64,000 nt of DNA from Lewinellaceae bacterium (GTDB taxonomy: Bacteria; Bacteroidota; Bacteroidia; Chitinophagales; Saprospiraceae). The notes beneath the pieces are model-generated. The model made no database searches and had not been told where the DNA came from. It saw only the letters and a program-made list of their open reading frames with translations. A program made the position numbers and the translations under genes. Positions 51,675-60,967 of the stretch are shown in pieces. Location: NCBI GenBank assembly GCA_020636355.1, contig JACJYB010000013.1:1-64000 (forward strand), written 5' to 3'. Each line of letters starts with the position of its first letter. The first letter of the stretch is position 1.

Positions 51675-52654
51675 ACAAATGCGTGTTTATTGGTTTTATG
51701 GATTGAGTTCTGATTGCGTTCGTACCATTGAATGGCTTCTGCAACACCCTGGTAAAAAGGCTTGGATGGCTGCCAGCCCATCATTTTGAAACCACGGCTT
51801 CCATCGACCGTTTTATAAGCGGCCCCATCAGGCTTGCTGGTATCCAACCTTATTTCACCATTATAGCCGGTAAGTTCTTTGATGACCTGGCTCATTTCCC
51901 ATACTGAAATGCCTTCGCCAATACCCACATTGATAAATTCCTGGGTAGCCGGCAGGATGGATGCCCGGATCATTGCCTCTGCCCCGTCATCCACGTGCAT
52001 CCATTCGCGGACAGGTTTCCCACTGCCCCATACAGTGACGTACGGTGCTCCTGTTCGTTTTGCTTCCACAAATTTCATGATCAAAGCGCCCAGTGCATGC
52101 GACCGTTCCTCTTCAAAATGATCTTCAGGGCCATACATATTGGATAACACAATGTTGATAACATCAAGCCCATATTGTTTGGCATTAGCCCAGGATCCAA
52201 CCCAGAATGCCTTGCGGACAAATCCGTAGACCATAACTGAATCATGCATGGGGCCATCCCAAATTTCATCTTCCTTGAACAGCATGGCCTTCGCCGGATA
52301 GACACAATTCGATATAGGATTTACAATTCTGCCTACTGCCGTTTCACGGGCCGCCCGTAACAGATTTACATTCATCAGCAGGTTGTTTTCAAACAAATCT
52401 GCCGGGTATTTATAACCGAATTGGATGCCACCTACGAATGAGGCACAGTTAAAAACCAAATCAGGCTGTACCTGATGAAAGAATGCATAGGTTTCATTGT
52501 AATTTCGCAGATCAACCCCTAAACTTAGCGAGGTTCTTTCCGCATAAATTCCTTCTGCTTCCAGCAACCTGGATAAGCGTTTGCCCAAAAATCCGGTTGC
52601 GCCGGTAATTAGAATTCGTTTATTGCGAATGGGATTAAAATCAAATTTTGCCAT
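51671..52654 (-). CDS. NAD-dependent epimerase/dehydratase, GDP-L-fucose-synthase-like
   Basis: A 327-aa short-chain-dehydrogenase-fold enzyme. TGATGFLG (17-24) is the nucleotide-binding loop; then FVGGIQFGYKYPADLFENN, NPISNCVYP, VYGFVRKAF (catalytic Tyr-x3-Lys, Y at ~143), SNMYGPEDHFEEERSHALGALIMKF, TVWGSGKPVREWMHVDD and RLDTSKPDG. The order and wording are those of Fcl/GDP-L-fucose synthase, whose substrate is the Gmd product. It may make GDP-L-fucose or a related deoxysugar; a different NDP-sugar is possible. Confidence 0.82.
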   Translation of the reverse strand: MAKFDFNPIRNKRILITGATGFLGKRLSRLLEAEGIYAERTSLSLGVDLRNYNETYAFFHQVQPDLVFNCASFVGGIQFGYKYPADLFENNLLMNVNLLRAARETAVGRIVNPISNCVYPAKAMLFKEDEIWDGPMHDSVMVYGFVRKAFWVGSWANAKQYGLDVINIVLSNMYGPEDHFEEERSHALGALIMKFVEAKRTGAPYVTVWGSGKPVREWMHVDDGAEAMIRASILPATQEFINVGIGEGISVWEMSQVIKELTGYNGEIRLDTSKPDGAAYKTVDGSRGFKMMGWQPSKPFYQGVAEAIQWYERNQNSIHKTNKHAFV

Positions 52655-52683
52655 GAGGGTGAATGGATTAGGTGATAAATCGG

Positions 52684-53841
52684 TTAAATAATATCTTCCA
52701 GTTCGTTATGTACCACAAAGCCGTTTTTCATCAAATGATGATTGCGCTTGAGGAGGTCTATGTCATTTTCAATCATTTCGGTGATCATTTCTTCCAGAGT
52801 ATATTTTGGAGCCCATCCAAGGGTATCCCGTGCTTTGCTTGCATCTCCGATCAATAGGTTCACTTCAGTAGGCCGGTAGTAGAAGGGATCGATCTGAATG
52901 ACCGTTTGTCCATGGTTTATGTTTTCCGGTGCCATGCCCAACATCTCACCGAAGCGGTGTTTGTCAATCCCAGCAACTACCCCTTTTTCATCTTTACCGG
53001 TACCGGTGAATTCGAGGTCGATGCCGACTTCTCCGAACGCCCGACGCGCGAAATCCCTGATGGTCGTGGTTCTTCCGGTCGCTATTACATAATCATCCGG
53101 GTGATCTTGCTGCATCATCAGATACATAGCCTCTACAAAGTCTTTCGCATGACCCCAGTCGCGCTTGGCATCCAGGTTACCCAGTGAGAGAATGTTCTGC
53201 AGGCCGAGAGATATATTGGCTACCGCTCTGGTAATTTTCCGGGTCACAAAAGTTTCTCCCCGGACCGGCGATTCATGATTAAAGAGAATCCCATTACAAG
53301 CAAACATATTGTAGGCTTCACGGTAGTTCACCGTAATCCAGTAAGCATATAATTTGGCCACGCCATAAGGGCTGCGCGGGTAAAAAGGCGTCTTCTCGGA
53401 TTGAGGCACCTGTTGCACCAGGCCGAATAGCTCTGAGGTGGATGCCTGGTAGACTCTGGTTTTTTCAGTTAGACCAAGCATACGTACTGCTTCGAGTATC
53501 CGGAGTGTCCCCAAACCATCTGCATTCCCTGTATACTCCGGCGTATCAAAACTGACCTTGACGTGAGACATGGCGGCCAGGTTGTAAATTTCATCTGGCT
53601 GGATCTCCTGTATGTACCGAATGATGTTACTGGCATCGGTCAGGTCCCCGTAGAAATAATGGAACCGTGGATTCCCTTCCTGACGGTCGTTAGCAAAGAG
53701 AGCATCGATGCGTGAGGTATTGAATGAGGAGCTTCTTCGCTTCATCCCCCACACCGTATATCCCTTCTGAAGCAGATATTCTGCCAGATACGAACCATCC
53801 TGCCCGGTGATCCCGGTAATCAATGCCACTTTTTCTGCCAT
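52684..53841 (-). CDS. gmd: GDP-mannose 4,6-dehydratase
   Basis: A 385-aa SDR enzyme with the hallmark GITGQDGSYLAEYLL (10-24), MKRRSSSFNTSR (33-44), ASTSELFG with the catalytic Thr/Glu (~132-139), RSPYGVAKLYAYWI (Tyr-x3-Lys, ~155-168), FNHESPVRGETFVTRKI and GNLDAKRDWGHAKDFV. It converts GDP-D-mannose to GDP-4-keto-6-deoxy-D-mannose. Flanked by an Fcl-like epimerase and a sugar aminotransferase, it provides the branch-point nucleotide sugar of the locus. The family assignment is firm. Confidence 0.96.
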   Translation of the reverse strand: MAEKVALITGITGQDGSYLAEYLLQKGYTVWGMKRRSSSFNTSRIDALFANDRQEGNPRFHYFYGDLTDASNIIRYIQEIQPDEIYNLAAMSHVKVSFDTPEYTGNADGLGTLRILEAVRMLGLTEKTRVYQASTSELFGLVQQVPQSEKTPFYPRSPYGVAKLYAYWITVNYREAYNMFACNGILFNHESPVRGETFVTRKITRAVANISLGLQNILSLGNLDAKRDWGHAKDFVEAMYLMMQQDHPDDYVIATGRTTTIRDFARRAFGEVGIDLEFTGTGKDEKGVVAGIDKHRFGEMLGMAPENINHGQTVIQIDPFYYRPTEVNLLIGDASKARDTLGWAPKYTLEEMITEMIENDIDLLKRNHHLMKNGFVVHNELEDII

Positions 53842-53850
53842 GATATTTCT

Positions 53851-55311
53851 TTAAGATTTTAAGATCATTTTGTAAGCCCGGGGCATAAGGTCCTCAAGCA
53901 GCAGTCTGAATTCATCGGATTTAAAAATCCAATGGAGCAGTAGATAAATACCTCCTCCTCCAATCGAGCCTGTTAATAACATGGCTAGCGAAGGCAGATC
54001 CAATGTGATTTGAACCAGAGCTACCGTCAATCCTGAAATGACTGCAAAGACCAGACTGGAGGTGACATCCCGGAGTTGTTCTCCGATCGGATAATCCAAG
54101 AATTTCTTGGTATAATAAGAGTTAATGAGAATAGCGATGTAATAGGAAATAACCTGACTGATTACCAATCCAATTATCCCGAATTGAATTCCGATAACGA
54201 TAAGGATACCGGTTATTATTTTTTTGACAATTTCTATGCGCAGGCATAAATCAACCCGCCCTAATACCAGTAACAGATCCAGGTTAATGGAATTCAGATG
54301 ATAGGTAACGCCAGCAGCACATAGCAATTGCAGAAAAAGAGTAGCCGGCAACCATTTTTCCCCCACGGTGACAACCAGCAATGGACCGGCCAAAACACCC
54401 ATCAGGATCATAACCGGTACGATAAAAAAAGAACTCATTTTGATCACCTGCCGGTATCCTTCTTTCAACCGGATTAAATCGCTTTTAAGTTTTGATAAGA
54501 TAGGGTAAGTAATTTTTTGAATGGCCTGCTGGAAATTATTCGCAGCCATGTTGGTAAAGCTATTTGCCTGAGCATAATAACCCAATGTTACTACGGAGAA
54601 AAACTTTCCAATCAGGACCTGTACGATTTGCCGGAAAAATTTATCAATTAAAGCTTCCGCTAATAGTCTAGATCCAAATCCAAATAATTTCCTAAAAGAA
54701 GTCCAGCTAAAAACCAGGCTTAATTTCCAGGAATTATAAACCCAGAGTAATACTGTACTGAAAAATTCATTTAATAACAATTTGGCCACTAAAGCCCACA
54801 CGCCCCATCCGTAATAAGCCATCACAATGGCTATGGTCCCTGACAGAACTACTCCGATAAATCGGATTTTGGTTTGTGATTTAAAGTCGATCTTATGCGT
54901 CAGTATCGTTTGTTGGATGGCGCCTAAAGCGTTGATGATCAACATCAAACCCATTACTCTAACAATACTGGAAAGCATCGGCTGACTGAAAAAGTTTGCA
55001 ATCGCAGGTGCAGCTGCAAATAATAGCCCATAGCATCCAACAGCAACCACCAGATTGAAAATGAACGTGGTGCTTTTATCAACCTCCGAAATTTCCTCCT
55101 CCCTGATTAATGCGAAGGAAAAACCGCTTTGAATAAAAGTTGAAGCGAGTTCGAAAAAGATCATCACCATTGCCAGCAGACCGAACTCCGCCGGAGAAAG
55201 TAATCTGGCAAGTATGATGGTGATCAGAAAATTGGAAGTACTACTACCCAATTTATCGACAACCACCCAGAAAAATGCCTTTACCGATTTGTCTTTTAAA
55301 TTATCGGACAT
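53851..55311 (-). CDS. Polysaccharide flippase (Wzx-like, MOP superfamily)
   Basis: A 486-aa membrane protein with about 14 hydrophobic helices and the N-terminal pattern FFWVVVDKLGSSTSNFLITIILARLLSPAEFGLLA (written here only as its elements: helix, then ARLLSPAEFGLLAM), as in PST/Wzx exporters. It is placed directly after the Wzc-like gene and before gmd. It is predicted to flip the undecaprenyl-linked repeat unit to the periplasm. Confidence 0.9.
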   Translation of the reverse strand: MSDNLKDKSVKAFFWVVVDKLGSSTSNFLITIILARLLSPAEFGLLAMVMIFFELASTFIQSGFSFALIREEEISEVDKSTTFIFNLVVAVGCYGLLFAAAPAIANFFSQPMLSSIVRVMGLMLIINALGAIQQTILTHKIDFKSQTKIRFIGVVLSGTIAIVMAYYGWGVWALVAKLLLNEFFSTVLLWVYNSWKLSLVFSWTSFRKLFGFGSRLLAEALIDKFFRQIVQVLIGKFFSVVTLGYYAQANSFTNMAANNFQQAIQKITYPILSKLKSDLIRLKEGYRQVIKMSSFFIVPVMILMGVLAGPLLVVTVGEKWLPATLFLQLLCAAGVTYHLNSINLDLLLVLGRVDLCLRIEIVKKIITGILIVIGIQFGIIGLVISQVISYYIAILINSYYTKKFLDYPIGEQLRDVTSSLVFAVISGLTVALVQITLDLPSLAMLLTGSIGGGGIYLLLHWIFKSDEFRLLLEDLMPRAYKMILKS

Positions 55312-55329
55312 GCTTAATTCAGAGGAAGA

Positions 55330-57576
55330 TCAATAATGATATCCGTATTGCTGGCTATTTTTAAACTTAAAGCCATTGAGAACAACATACGGATTGGGGA
55401 ATTTTTTATTGACTACAATATCTTTCAGTTTGTCCAGCATGGTCTTCGGCGTATAATCCGAGCGCACCACAAAAATGGTGGCATCGGCTATGTCGTGAAG
55501 ATGGAACGTATCTGCAACAGGTGCGATAGGAGGCGCATCCAGAATGATCATATCGTATTGACGCTTGGCTTCATCAATAAGACGACGCAGCCGGCTGGAC
55601 ATGAGCAATTCACTGGGATTGTTTGGTTTGGTGCCGCAATAAATGACATCAAGGTTCTTATTAAGCTCCCCTTTGCTGGTAATTTTAAGCCGGGTAAGAT
55701 TTGAGCTACTGAGGTAATCAGCAATACCGAATTCCGGTTTTTCTTTAATTTTTTGGTATTCCAACTGCTTGGGCTGCCGTAAATCCAGTTCAATTAAAAG
55801 TACTTTTTTATCGCCCAGGGCCTGAATCATCGCGAGGTTAAGCGCAACATAAGACTTGCCTTCCCCGGAAACCGATGAAGTCACCAGCCAGGTTTTAAGG
55901 CTGTCACCCGGGGACACAAAAGATACATTCGCGCGCAATGCCCGGAACATTTCCGTGGATAAGGAAGTTCCGTTTTCTTTAATTGCCAGTTGGCGACTGC
56001 GGCTGCCGTGTGGAAGAATACCGAGGATCTGAACTTTTACTTTATTGGTTATATCCCGCTCTTCCAAAACCTTATCATTCAATGAGTTGAATAACAAGAC
56101 CAGAGCAGATGGAAAAGCAAGACCCAGGAAGCCGCCTACCAATAAAATAAGCGGAGGTTTAGGGCTGATCGGATCTGAGGCATTGGCAGGCTCTATAAGT
56201 TTTCCATTATCAGTCGTGACAGCCATTGATATCAACGTCTCTTCCCTTTTCTGAAGTAAATACGTGTAGATATCTTCTTTGATGCTTTTCATCCGCTGGA
56301 TGTCCAGCAGATCCCGCTCACGCTTCGGTAAGCTTTGCAGCCGATCGGTCAGACTGGATTTGATTTCTGCACTGGCATCACGCTCAATGGTCAAATCCTT
56401 TTTGATGCTATGGATGTTTTCAATGATGTTTTCACGCAGATTGGCCAATTGCCGGTTGATCTGTATGGTCGTCTCATGTTTAGGGCCAAAGGTGTTGGTA
56501 TTACGCCGGGAAAGCTGCTCATTAAATTTATCAATTTGAGAAGCAAGCATCAGATTGTTGATGCTTAAGTTAGTAGGCACATATTCGAAGTCATCTTTGT
56601 TTTTATTCAGGAAGTCTTCGATCCCGGATAAAATCTCCAGTTCGGTGTTATTCTTGACCAGGTCTTTATTTACGGTCATCACTTCGTTCAGGAGCAGGTT
56701 TCCTTCAGAGGAAAGCTCAGTAATGTTATGGTTTTGCCGGTAGTTTTGTGCCTGTTGTTCAATGGAAGATAGTTCGGTGACAACCAGATTAATCCGCTCA
56801 TTGATCAGATTCAAGCTATTTTCAAAAGCAACAGTTCGATCTTTTTTAGATTCTTCATTATAAGCATCCAGAAGTTCGGAAAGGATTGATTCGGCGCGTT
56901 GAGGCACCTGATCCCTGATTGAAAGGGATACAACACTGGAATTTTCATCAATGATACTTACTTCCAGTTCGTCGCATAAATTCAATGCTTTTAGTTTCGG
57001 TGTCATCGCTGTAATGCGATATTTCTTACCAAGATTTGAGAAATTATTGCGGGCAAAAGTTACTTTACCGATGGGCAATACCAGTTCTTGTCCAAATTCT
57101 CCACGGTATTCTTCCTTTTCAATTTTAAGCGTGTACTGGCCGTGTTCCCCGGGCATAAATTCACATTCGAGAACCTGGAATTCATCAGCCGGTTGCCAAT
57201 TCACGACATCAATTGGGTGATTTTCAAAAAGATCAACCGGTTTCCAACCACTGATATCAACATATTGGTTTTCAATCCCCAGTTTATTGACCACCTGCTC
57301 CATGAGCGGGCTGGATGTCAGAATATTGACTTCATTGCCAATGGAGTTTTCGGATTTGTGCATCCGTATATCTGAAAAGATACCTTCCTCCGGTACCTGA
57401 CCGGCATTCTTTACCCCTTTTATTAATATCCTCGTTTGGGCTTCATATTGGAATGGGGTGATCTGCAAATAAAAGTAGGCTGCCCCAACGGTTAGCGGAA
57501 GCAGTATTAAGTACAGCCACCAATACTTTAATGCCTTCTTGAAGACATGGATAAGATTTACTTTATCTTCGTTCAT
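55330..57576 (-). CDS. wzc: Polysaccharide co-polymerase with BY-kinase domain (Wzc-like)
   Basis: A 748-aa inner-membrane protein. N-terminal TM helix (~20-40), a long periplasmic Wzz-like domain with coiled coil (~41-480, including RRNTNTFGPKHETTIQIN), a second TM (~487-506), and a cytoplasmic kinase. The kinase has Walker A SVSGEGKSYVALN (~578-590), Walker A' KKVLLIELDLRQPK and Walker B MIILDAPP. The C-terminal tail is short, with Tyr in QQYGYHY. Wzc/BY-kinases control chain length and are countered by PHP or low-Mr phosphatases; a CpsB-like phosphatase gene lies two genes upstream. Confidence 0.93.
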   Translation of the reverse strand: MNEDKVNLIHVFKKALKYWWLYLILLPLTVGAAYFYLQITPFQYEAQTRILIKGVKNAGQVPEEGIFSDIRMHKSENSIGNEVNILTSSPLMEQVVNKLGIENQYVDISGWKPVDLFENHPIDVVNWQPADEFQVLECEFMPGEHGQYTLKIEKEEYRGEFGQELVLPIGKVTFARNNFSNLGKKYRITAMTPKLKALNLCDELEVSIIDENSSVVSLSIRDQVPQRAESILSELLDAYNEESKKDRTVAFENSLNLINERINLVVTELSSIEQQAQNYRQNHNITELSSEGNLLLNEVMTVNKDLVKNNTELEILSGIEDFLNKNKDDFEYVPTNLSINNLMLASQIDKFNEQLSRRNTNTFGPKHETTIQINRQLANLRENIIENIHSIKKDLTIERDASAEIKSSLTDRLQSLPKRERDLLDIQRMKSIKEDIYTYLLQKREETLISMAVTTDNGKLIEPANASDPISPKPPLILLVGGFLGLAFPSALVLLFNSLNDKVLEERDITNKVKVQILGILPHGSRSRQLAIKENGTSLSTEMFRALRANVSFVSPGDSLKTWLVTSSVSGEGKSYVALNLAMIQALGDKKVLLIELDLRQPKQLEYQKIKEKPEFGIADYLSSSNLTRLKITSKGELNKNLDVIYCGTKPNNPSELLMSSRLRRLIDEAKRQYDMIILDAPPIAPVADTFHLHDIADATIFVVRSDYTPKTMLDKLKDIVVNKKFPNPYVVLNGFKFKNSQQYGYHY

Positions 57577-57586
57577 GGAGAATGGA

Positions 57587-58360
57587 TTACTTATTTAAGG
57601 AAGCACCTAACAGAAATGTGACCAGCGAAACCACCGGGAAAAAGATTCCTGAATAACGCTGAAAAAAGTCACCGGTGGTCGCATATTGCTTGGCTTTCAG
57701 CGGATCAACAATGACGATGTCATTCGGGCTCAAATAGAAATAAGGGGAAGTAAAAACCGATTTGTCTTTGATATTGATCCGGTGAAATTCCCGAACCTGG
57801 TTCCTTTCCCTAATAATCAATACGGAGTTCCGTTTTGCATAGGGCGTAAAGTCCCCAGCCATACCAATCGCTTCAATAATATTGAGTCTTTCATTGGGTA
57901 TTACATAAGTATTGGGTCGGTTAACCTCCCCCATTAAAGTCACTTTGAAATTGACAAAACGAACCTGCACATTAGCTTTGGGCAGGTACTGGATGAGTCT
58001 CGTGTTTATGTCCTGACGGACTTCCATGATGGTTTTACCGGCAGCTTCGACTTGACCGATGTAAGGCAGGTAAATGTAACCCTGCTCATCAACCCGGTAA
58101 CCTTCTGAAACACCGAGAGCCTTCTCTCCTGCTTCACCGGTAGCATTAAGGGTTCGCTGGAAGGTCCCAATGGAATTATTGTCCTCATCGACAACCTGAA
58201 TATTTAGGATATCGTCCGGTTGAATTTTTAATATCGGTAAAGAGTCAACATTGACCACGGCGTCCTGAACATCAGTAAGCATCAGCATGTCAGAATGCTT
58301 TACACTGCCGCAACTGCTCATTAATAAACCGATAAAGACAATTAAGAGGAAATATTTCAT
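57587..58360 (-). CDS. wza: Polysaccharide export lipoprotein (Wza-like)
   Basis: A 257-aa protein with a lipoprotein signal (MKYFLLIVFIGLLMSSC, Cys17). A Poly_export segment is visible (LKIQPDDILNIQVVDEDN, ~44-61), then VDEQGYIYLPYIGQVEAAG, and SLBB-like parts (VNRPNTYVIPNERLNIIEAIGMAGDF). A C-terminal hydrophobic helix (FFPVVSLVTFLLGASL) suggests a second membrane contact, as in shorter Bacteroidota Wza forms. It should form the outer-membrane channel with the Wzc-like protein. Confidence 0.93.
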   Translation of the reverse strand: MKYFLLIVFIGLLMSSCGSVKHSDMLMLTDVQDAVVNVDSLPILKIQPDDILNIQVVDEDNNSIGTFQRTLNATGEAGEKALGVSEGYRVDEQGYIYLPYIGQVEAAGKTIMEVRQDINTRLIQYLPKANVQVRFVNFKVTLMGEVNRPNTYVIPNERLNIIEAIGMAGDFTPYAKRNSVLIIRERNQVREFHRINIKDKSVFTSPYFYLSPNDIVIVDPLKAKQYATTGDFFQRYSGIFFPVVSLVTFLLGASLNK

Positions 58361-58362
58361 AA

Positions 58363-59088
58363 TCAGACGGGTTGTAATAATTGCGTATTGAGAAACCGGA
58401 TTCCAGACGGATCAAACGAGTATTGACTTAATTGAGAAGGATGGTGTATATCGCTTCCTGCGAAATGATACATTTGCCGTTCTATTAGTTGACGACTCCA
58501 AACAGCTACTTCCCGCCCATAGTATCCGGTGGGTGATAATAAATTCAATTGCATGTGGCAGCCCATTTCCTGCAATTCCAGAAATGTTTCCAGGTCTTTC
58601 CGGTAATACGTATACCGTTCCGGGTGGGCCAATATCGGCGTATAACCCGCCTGAAGAATTGCCTCGATGAAGCGATGTGCTAAAGGAAAAGGTTTATTCA
58701 TTGGAAATTCAATCAAAACATACCGATCACCGATAGCTAGGATCTGTCTTGAATTTAAATGATCCATAAAGCCTTCGTCAAGCATGTATTCGGCTCCAAG
58801 ACCCAGATCGATTTCTATTCCGGCCTTTGAAACCGCATCCACAACCGACTGAAAAGCCTTTTTAAGTTTGTCCGCATGATTTCCATAATGATCATGCATG
58901 ATATGCGGCGTAGCGATAAGCTTTTTAAATCCAAGCCCTGCAAGGCCACGAATCATTTTAAGGCTTAATTCCATAGCTGGTGATCCGTCATCCACACCAG
59001 GAATCCAATGTGCATGAATGTCAACTTCGATGTTTACGAAATGGACATCCTGCGCTGGTTTATTATTTCTTGGAAATAAACGGAACAC
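58363..59088 (-). CDS. PHP-type tyrosine-protein phosphatase (CpsB/CapC/YwqE-like)
   Basis: A 241-aa PHP-domain metallophosphatase. DIHAHWIPGVDDG (23-35) holds the first metal His pair; then KLIATPHIMHDHYGNH (~76-91), LGAEYMLDEGF, PILAHPERY (~157-165) and FAGSDIHHPSQ (~216-226). Such enzymes dephosphorylate BY-kinases like the one two genes downstream. It is the first gene after the upxY hairpin region, with only 2 bases to the Wza gene. Confidence 0.9.
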   Translation of the reverse strand: MFRLFPRNNKPAQDVHFVNIEVDIHAHWIPGVDDGSPAMELSLKMIRGLAGLGFKKLIATPHIMHDHYGNHADKLKKAFQSVVDAVSKAGIEIDLGLGAEYMLDEGFMDHLNSRQILAIGDRYVLIEFPMNKPFPLAHRFIEAILQAGYTPILAHPERYTYYRKDLETFLELQEMGCHMQLNLLSPTGYYGREVAVWSRQLIERQMYHFAGSDIHHPSQLSQYSFDPSGIRFLNTQLLQPV

Positions 59089-59129
59089 GATAATTAAATA
59101 AGTTCAAAATCAGATATGGCTTCGCCGTT

Positions 59130-59297
59130 AAAAAATCCCGAAGATTTTTTTTACGAAAATTGCATTACGTGCAATTAGAATTATCGAATAACCGACTTCA
59201 GGTGATCTGTCGCCGATTGGCACCAATACCTACGGCATTGGTCGAATTAGAATAATCCCGGATGACCGGGAAAAATTTATTGGGCGCTTTATAGCGC
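59130..59297 (-). promoter_or_regulatory. Five-hairpin array between upxY and the biosynthetic operon
   Basis: In transcript order (high to low coordinate): GCGCT/AGCGC at 59284-59297, overlapping the upxY stop; CCCGG/CCGGG at 59257-59270; ACCAATACC/GGCATTGGT at 59222-59242 (one wobble); AATTGCA/TGCAATT at 59158-59176; and AAAAAATC/GATTTTTT with a 5-nt loop at 59130-59150. The last stem ends in a T-run on the transcript and has a terminator-like layout. UpxY-type antiterminators allow RNA polymerase through such sites, so this could be the regulated element of the locus. Confidence 0.6.
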
Positions 59298-59840
59298 GGA
59301 AACCCTGCTCGCCGAAAGTTTCAGACAAGCAGGATCTACATACATTCGAAAACTCTGTCCGATGCCAGAAAATTCCACTAGAAAATTCTTTTTGTTCGCG
59401 GTGTTCATTAATGTGCCTTTTAAGCCAATTAAATTTCCACGTACAACTTCAACCCGTTGGCCGGCTATTAATCCTCCCTGGTCTAATTCAAGACTTAAAT
59501 CTTCAAGGAGAAGTTTCTGTAACCATAGAATCTCTTCTTCGGGTATGGAAATAAGGTTTTCAGAGAATTTTATAAATTTCACTACCCCTTCTGTTTCAAG
59601 AACTGAAACATATTCCTTGCGGGTAATTTTAGTAAAAACATAACAACTGATCAGGGGGATATCAAAATGACGAAGTCTTTTGTCGTATTTGCGGACACGG
59701 CGTGTAAGGGGGACGTATGACTCGATTCCCTTGTCTTTAAGCCTCTTTAAAACCACTTTTTCCTGCTTGTACCTGGTGTACAATGCAAACCACCGTGGTT
59801 CATTTTCATCCAATTGATTTATAGCATGTTTGAGATTCAT
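59289..59840 (-). CDS. upxY: UpxY-family transcription antiterminator (NusG-like)
   Basis: A 183-aa NusG paralog. The NGN domain begins at PRWFALYTRYKQEKVVLKRL (~15-34), with IESYVPLTRRVRKYDKR, and a KOW-like C-terminal segment GQRVEVVRGNLIGLKGTL (~129-146). UpxY proteins are the first genes of Bacteroidota capsule and exopolysaccharide loci and promote read-through in their own operon. It sits at the head of the 28-kb polysaccharide operon, and hairpins follow its stop codon. Confidence 0.92.
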   Translation of the reverse strand: MNLKHAINQLDENEPRWFALYTRYKQEKVVLKRLKDKGIESYVPLTRRVRKYDKRLRHFDIPLISCYVFTKITRKEYVSVLETEGVVKFIKFSENLISIPEEEILWLQKLLLEDLSLELDQGGLIAGQRVEVVRGNLIGLKGTLMNTANKKNFLVEFSGIGQSFRMYVDPACLKLSASRVSAL

Positions 59841-60967
59841 AACCTAGTTCTGAATTCACGATTTGCTTTATAATGACGTATTGGAAGAAACTTCAGGGGG
59901 GATGAGATCTTCTAATCAAAATCCTTAACAAATGAAAAAACATCTGTTTACTAGTGCTTCAAAACACCAAAACAAATAATCGTTTTGATGCTGACAGCTG
60001 ACAACAAACGTGAAGCGCTTCAGCGATGAATTCAGACTCAGACATTCCTGACGGAATGCATACACGCATTGAACAAAATCATAAATGGAGAATCTTGCCT
60101 GGATGAGCTGGGGGACTCTAAACCGGAAGCAAGATGTTACGTAAGATCTATACTCTTTGGCGTTAAATATAGTCTTATACGTAGCCCACCTCAAATCAAG
60201 GCGTGCAAATTCAACAAAAATTACCGCATCTCACAGTTTGGCATCAGCTTCTAAGCTTGATGATGCACTATGACAATCTCGTATAAAGACTAAAGTATTA
60301 CAAACATAAACTTCCAAACGCAAAAGTAAAATTAAATCAATAAAAATTATTGATCCCGACTGATTGGACAAAAGGGAACTTTCATGGAACTACCGGCAAT
60401 CAAATTATAAACTTGAAAAATATTAATAACTAGAATTACGATTTCATTCCAACCACTTTCTCCACCAATGAAGTCATTTGCAGCAATTTAAACTTTAATA
60501 AATTATTTATTATAACTTAATATTTATATGTTAATATTATTATTCGATTAACAAATTAATTCTAACCGGAACGAACAAATTGTTTTATTCATAATATCAG
60601 CCGGATTCGGCTTACAAATGTTCTGATTTTCAATTCTTTAAAATTGTAAGAAATATTACTATCAAATTACAACGAATACGTATTTCCTGTAAAAATCAAC
60701 AACTACAGTTAATAAGATTTTTCATTTAAGACAGCCATATTTTTTTTATTCCCATTGACGCTTTGATCGATCAAAATGGAATCTGCCGGGCTTCCCTTTT
60801 GCCTCTAACCTTGTCCAACTCACTACAAAACAGCAATAGCGGCACCTTCCTCCAACTCAAAAAAGACATTACAACAGGATGATTGGATGGCATTTTGTAA
60901 TTGATTAGGAGTAGAAACAACTTATTTTAGTTACCCAAACCAGGACCTTGGTCATAAATCACCATTC
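59841..60967. other. Long AT-rich non-coding region
   Basis: The 1.1 kb between upxY (minus) and the rhamnosidase gene (plus) has no supported gene. Small open frames at 59925-60194 (minus) and 60069-60254 (plus) have no recognisable features. The part at 60480-60760 is strongly AT-rich. It must hold the promoters of both flanking units and probably an untranslated leader of upxY. Confidence 0.6.
60301..60308 (-). promoter_or_regulatory. Candidate -7 promoter element
   Basis: The forward sequence CAAACATA reads TATGTTTG on the minus strand, which fits the Bacteroidota -7 consensus TAnnTTTG. A -33 TTTG at proper distance is not evident. If used, it would give a ~450-base leader for upxY. Confidence 0.25.

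Noticed and set aside
31221..59840. Possibility that the polysaccharide locus is a recently transferred island
   Set aside because: No integrase, transposase, attachment repeats or tRNA boundary were seen at either end; base composition looked similar to flanks by eye.
59925..60254. Two opposite short open frames upstream of upxY
   Set aside because: No signal peptide, motif or codon pattern like the neighbours; AT-rich background easily yields such frames.
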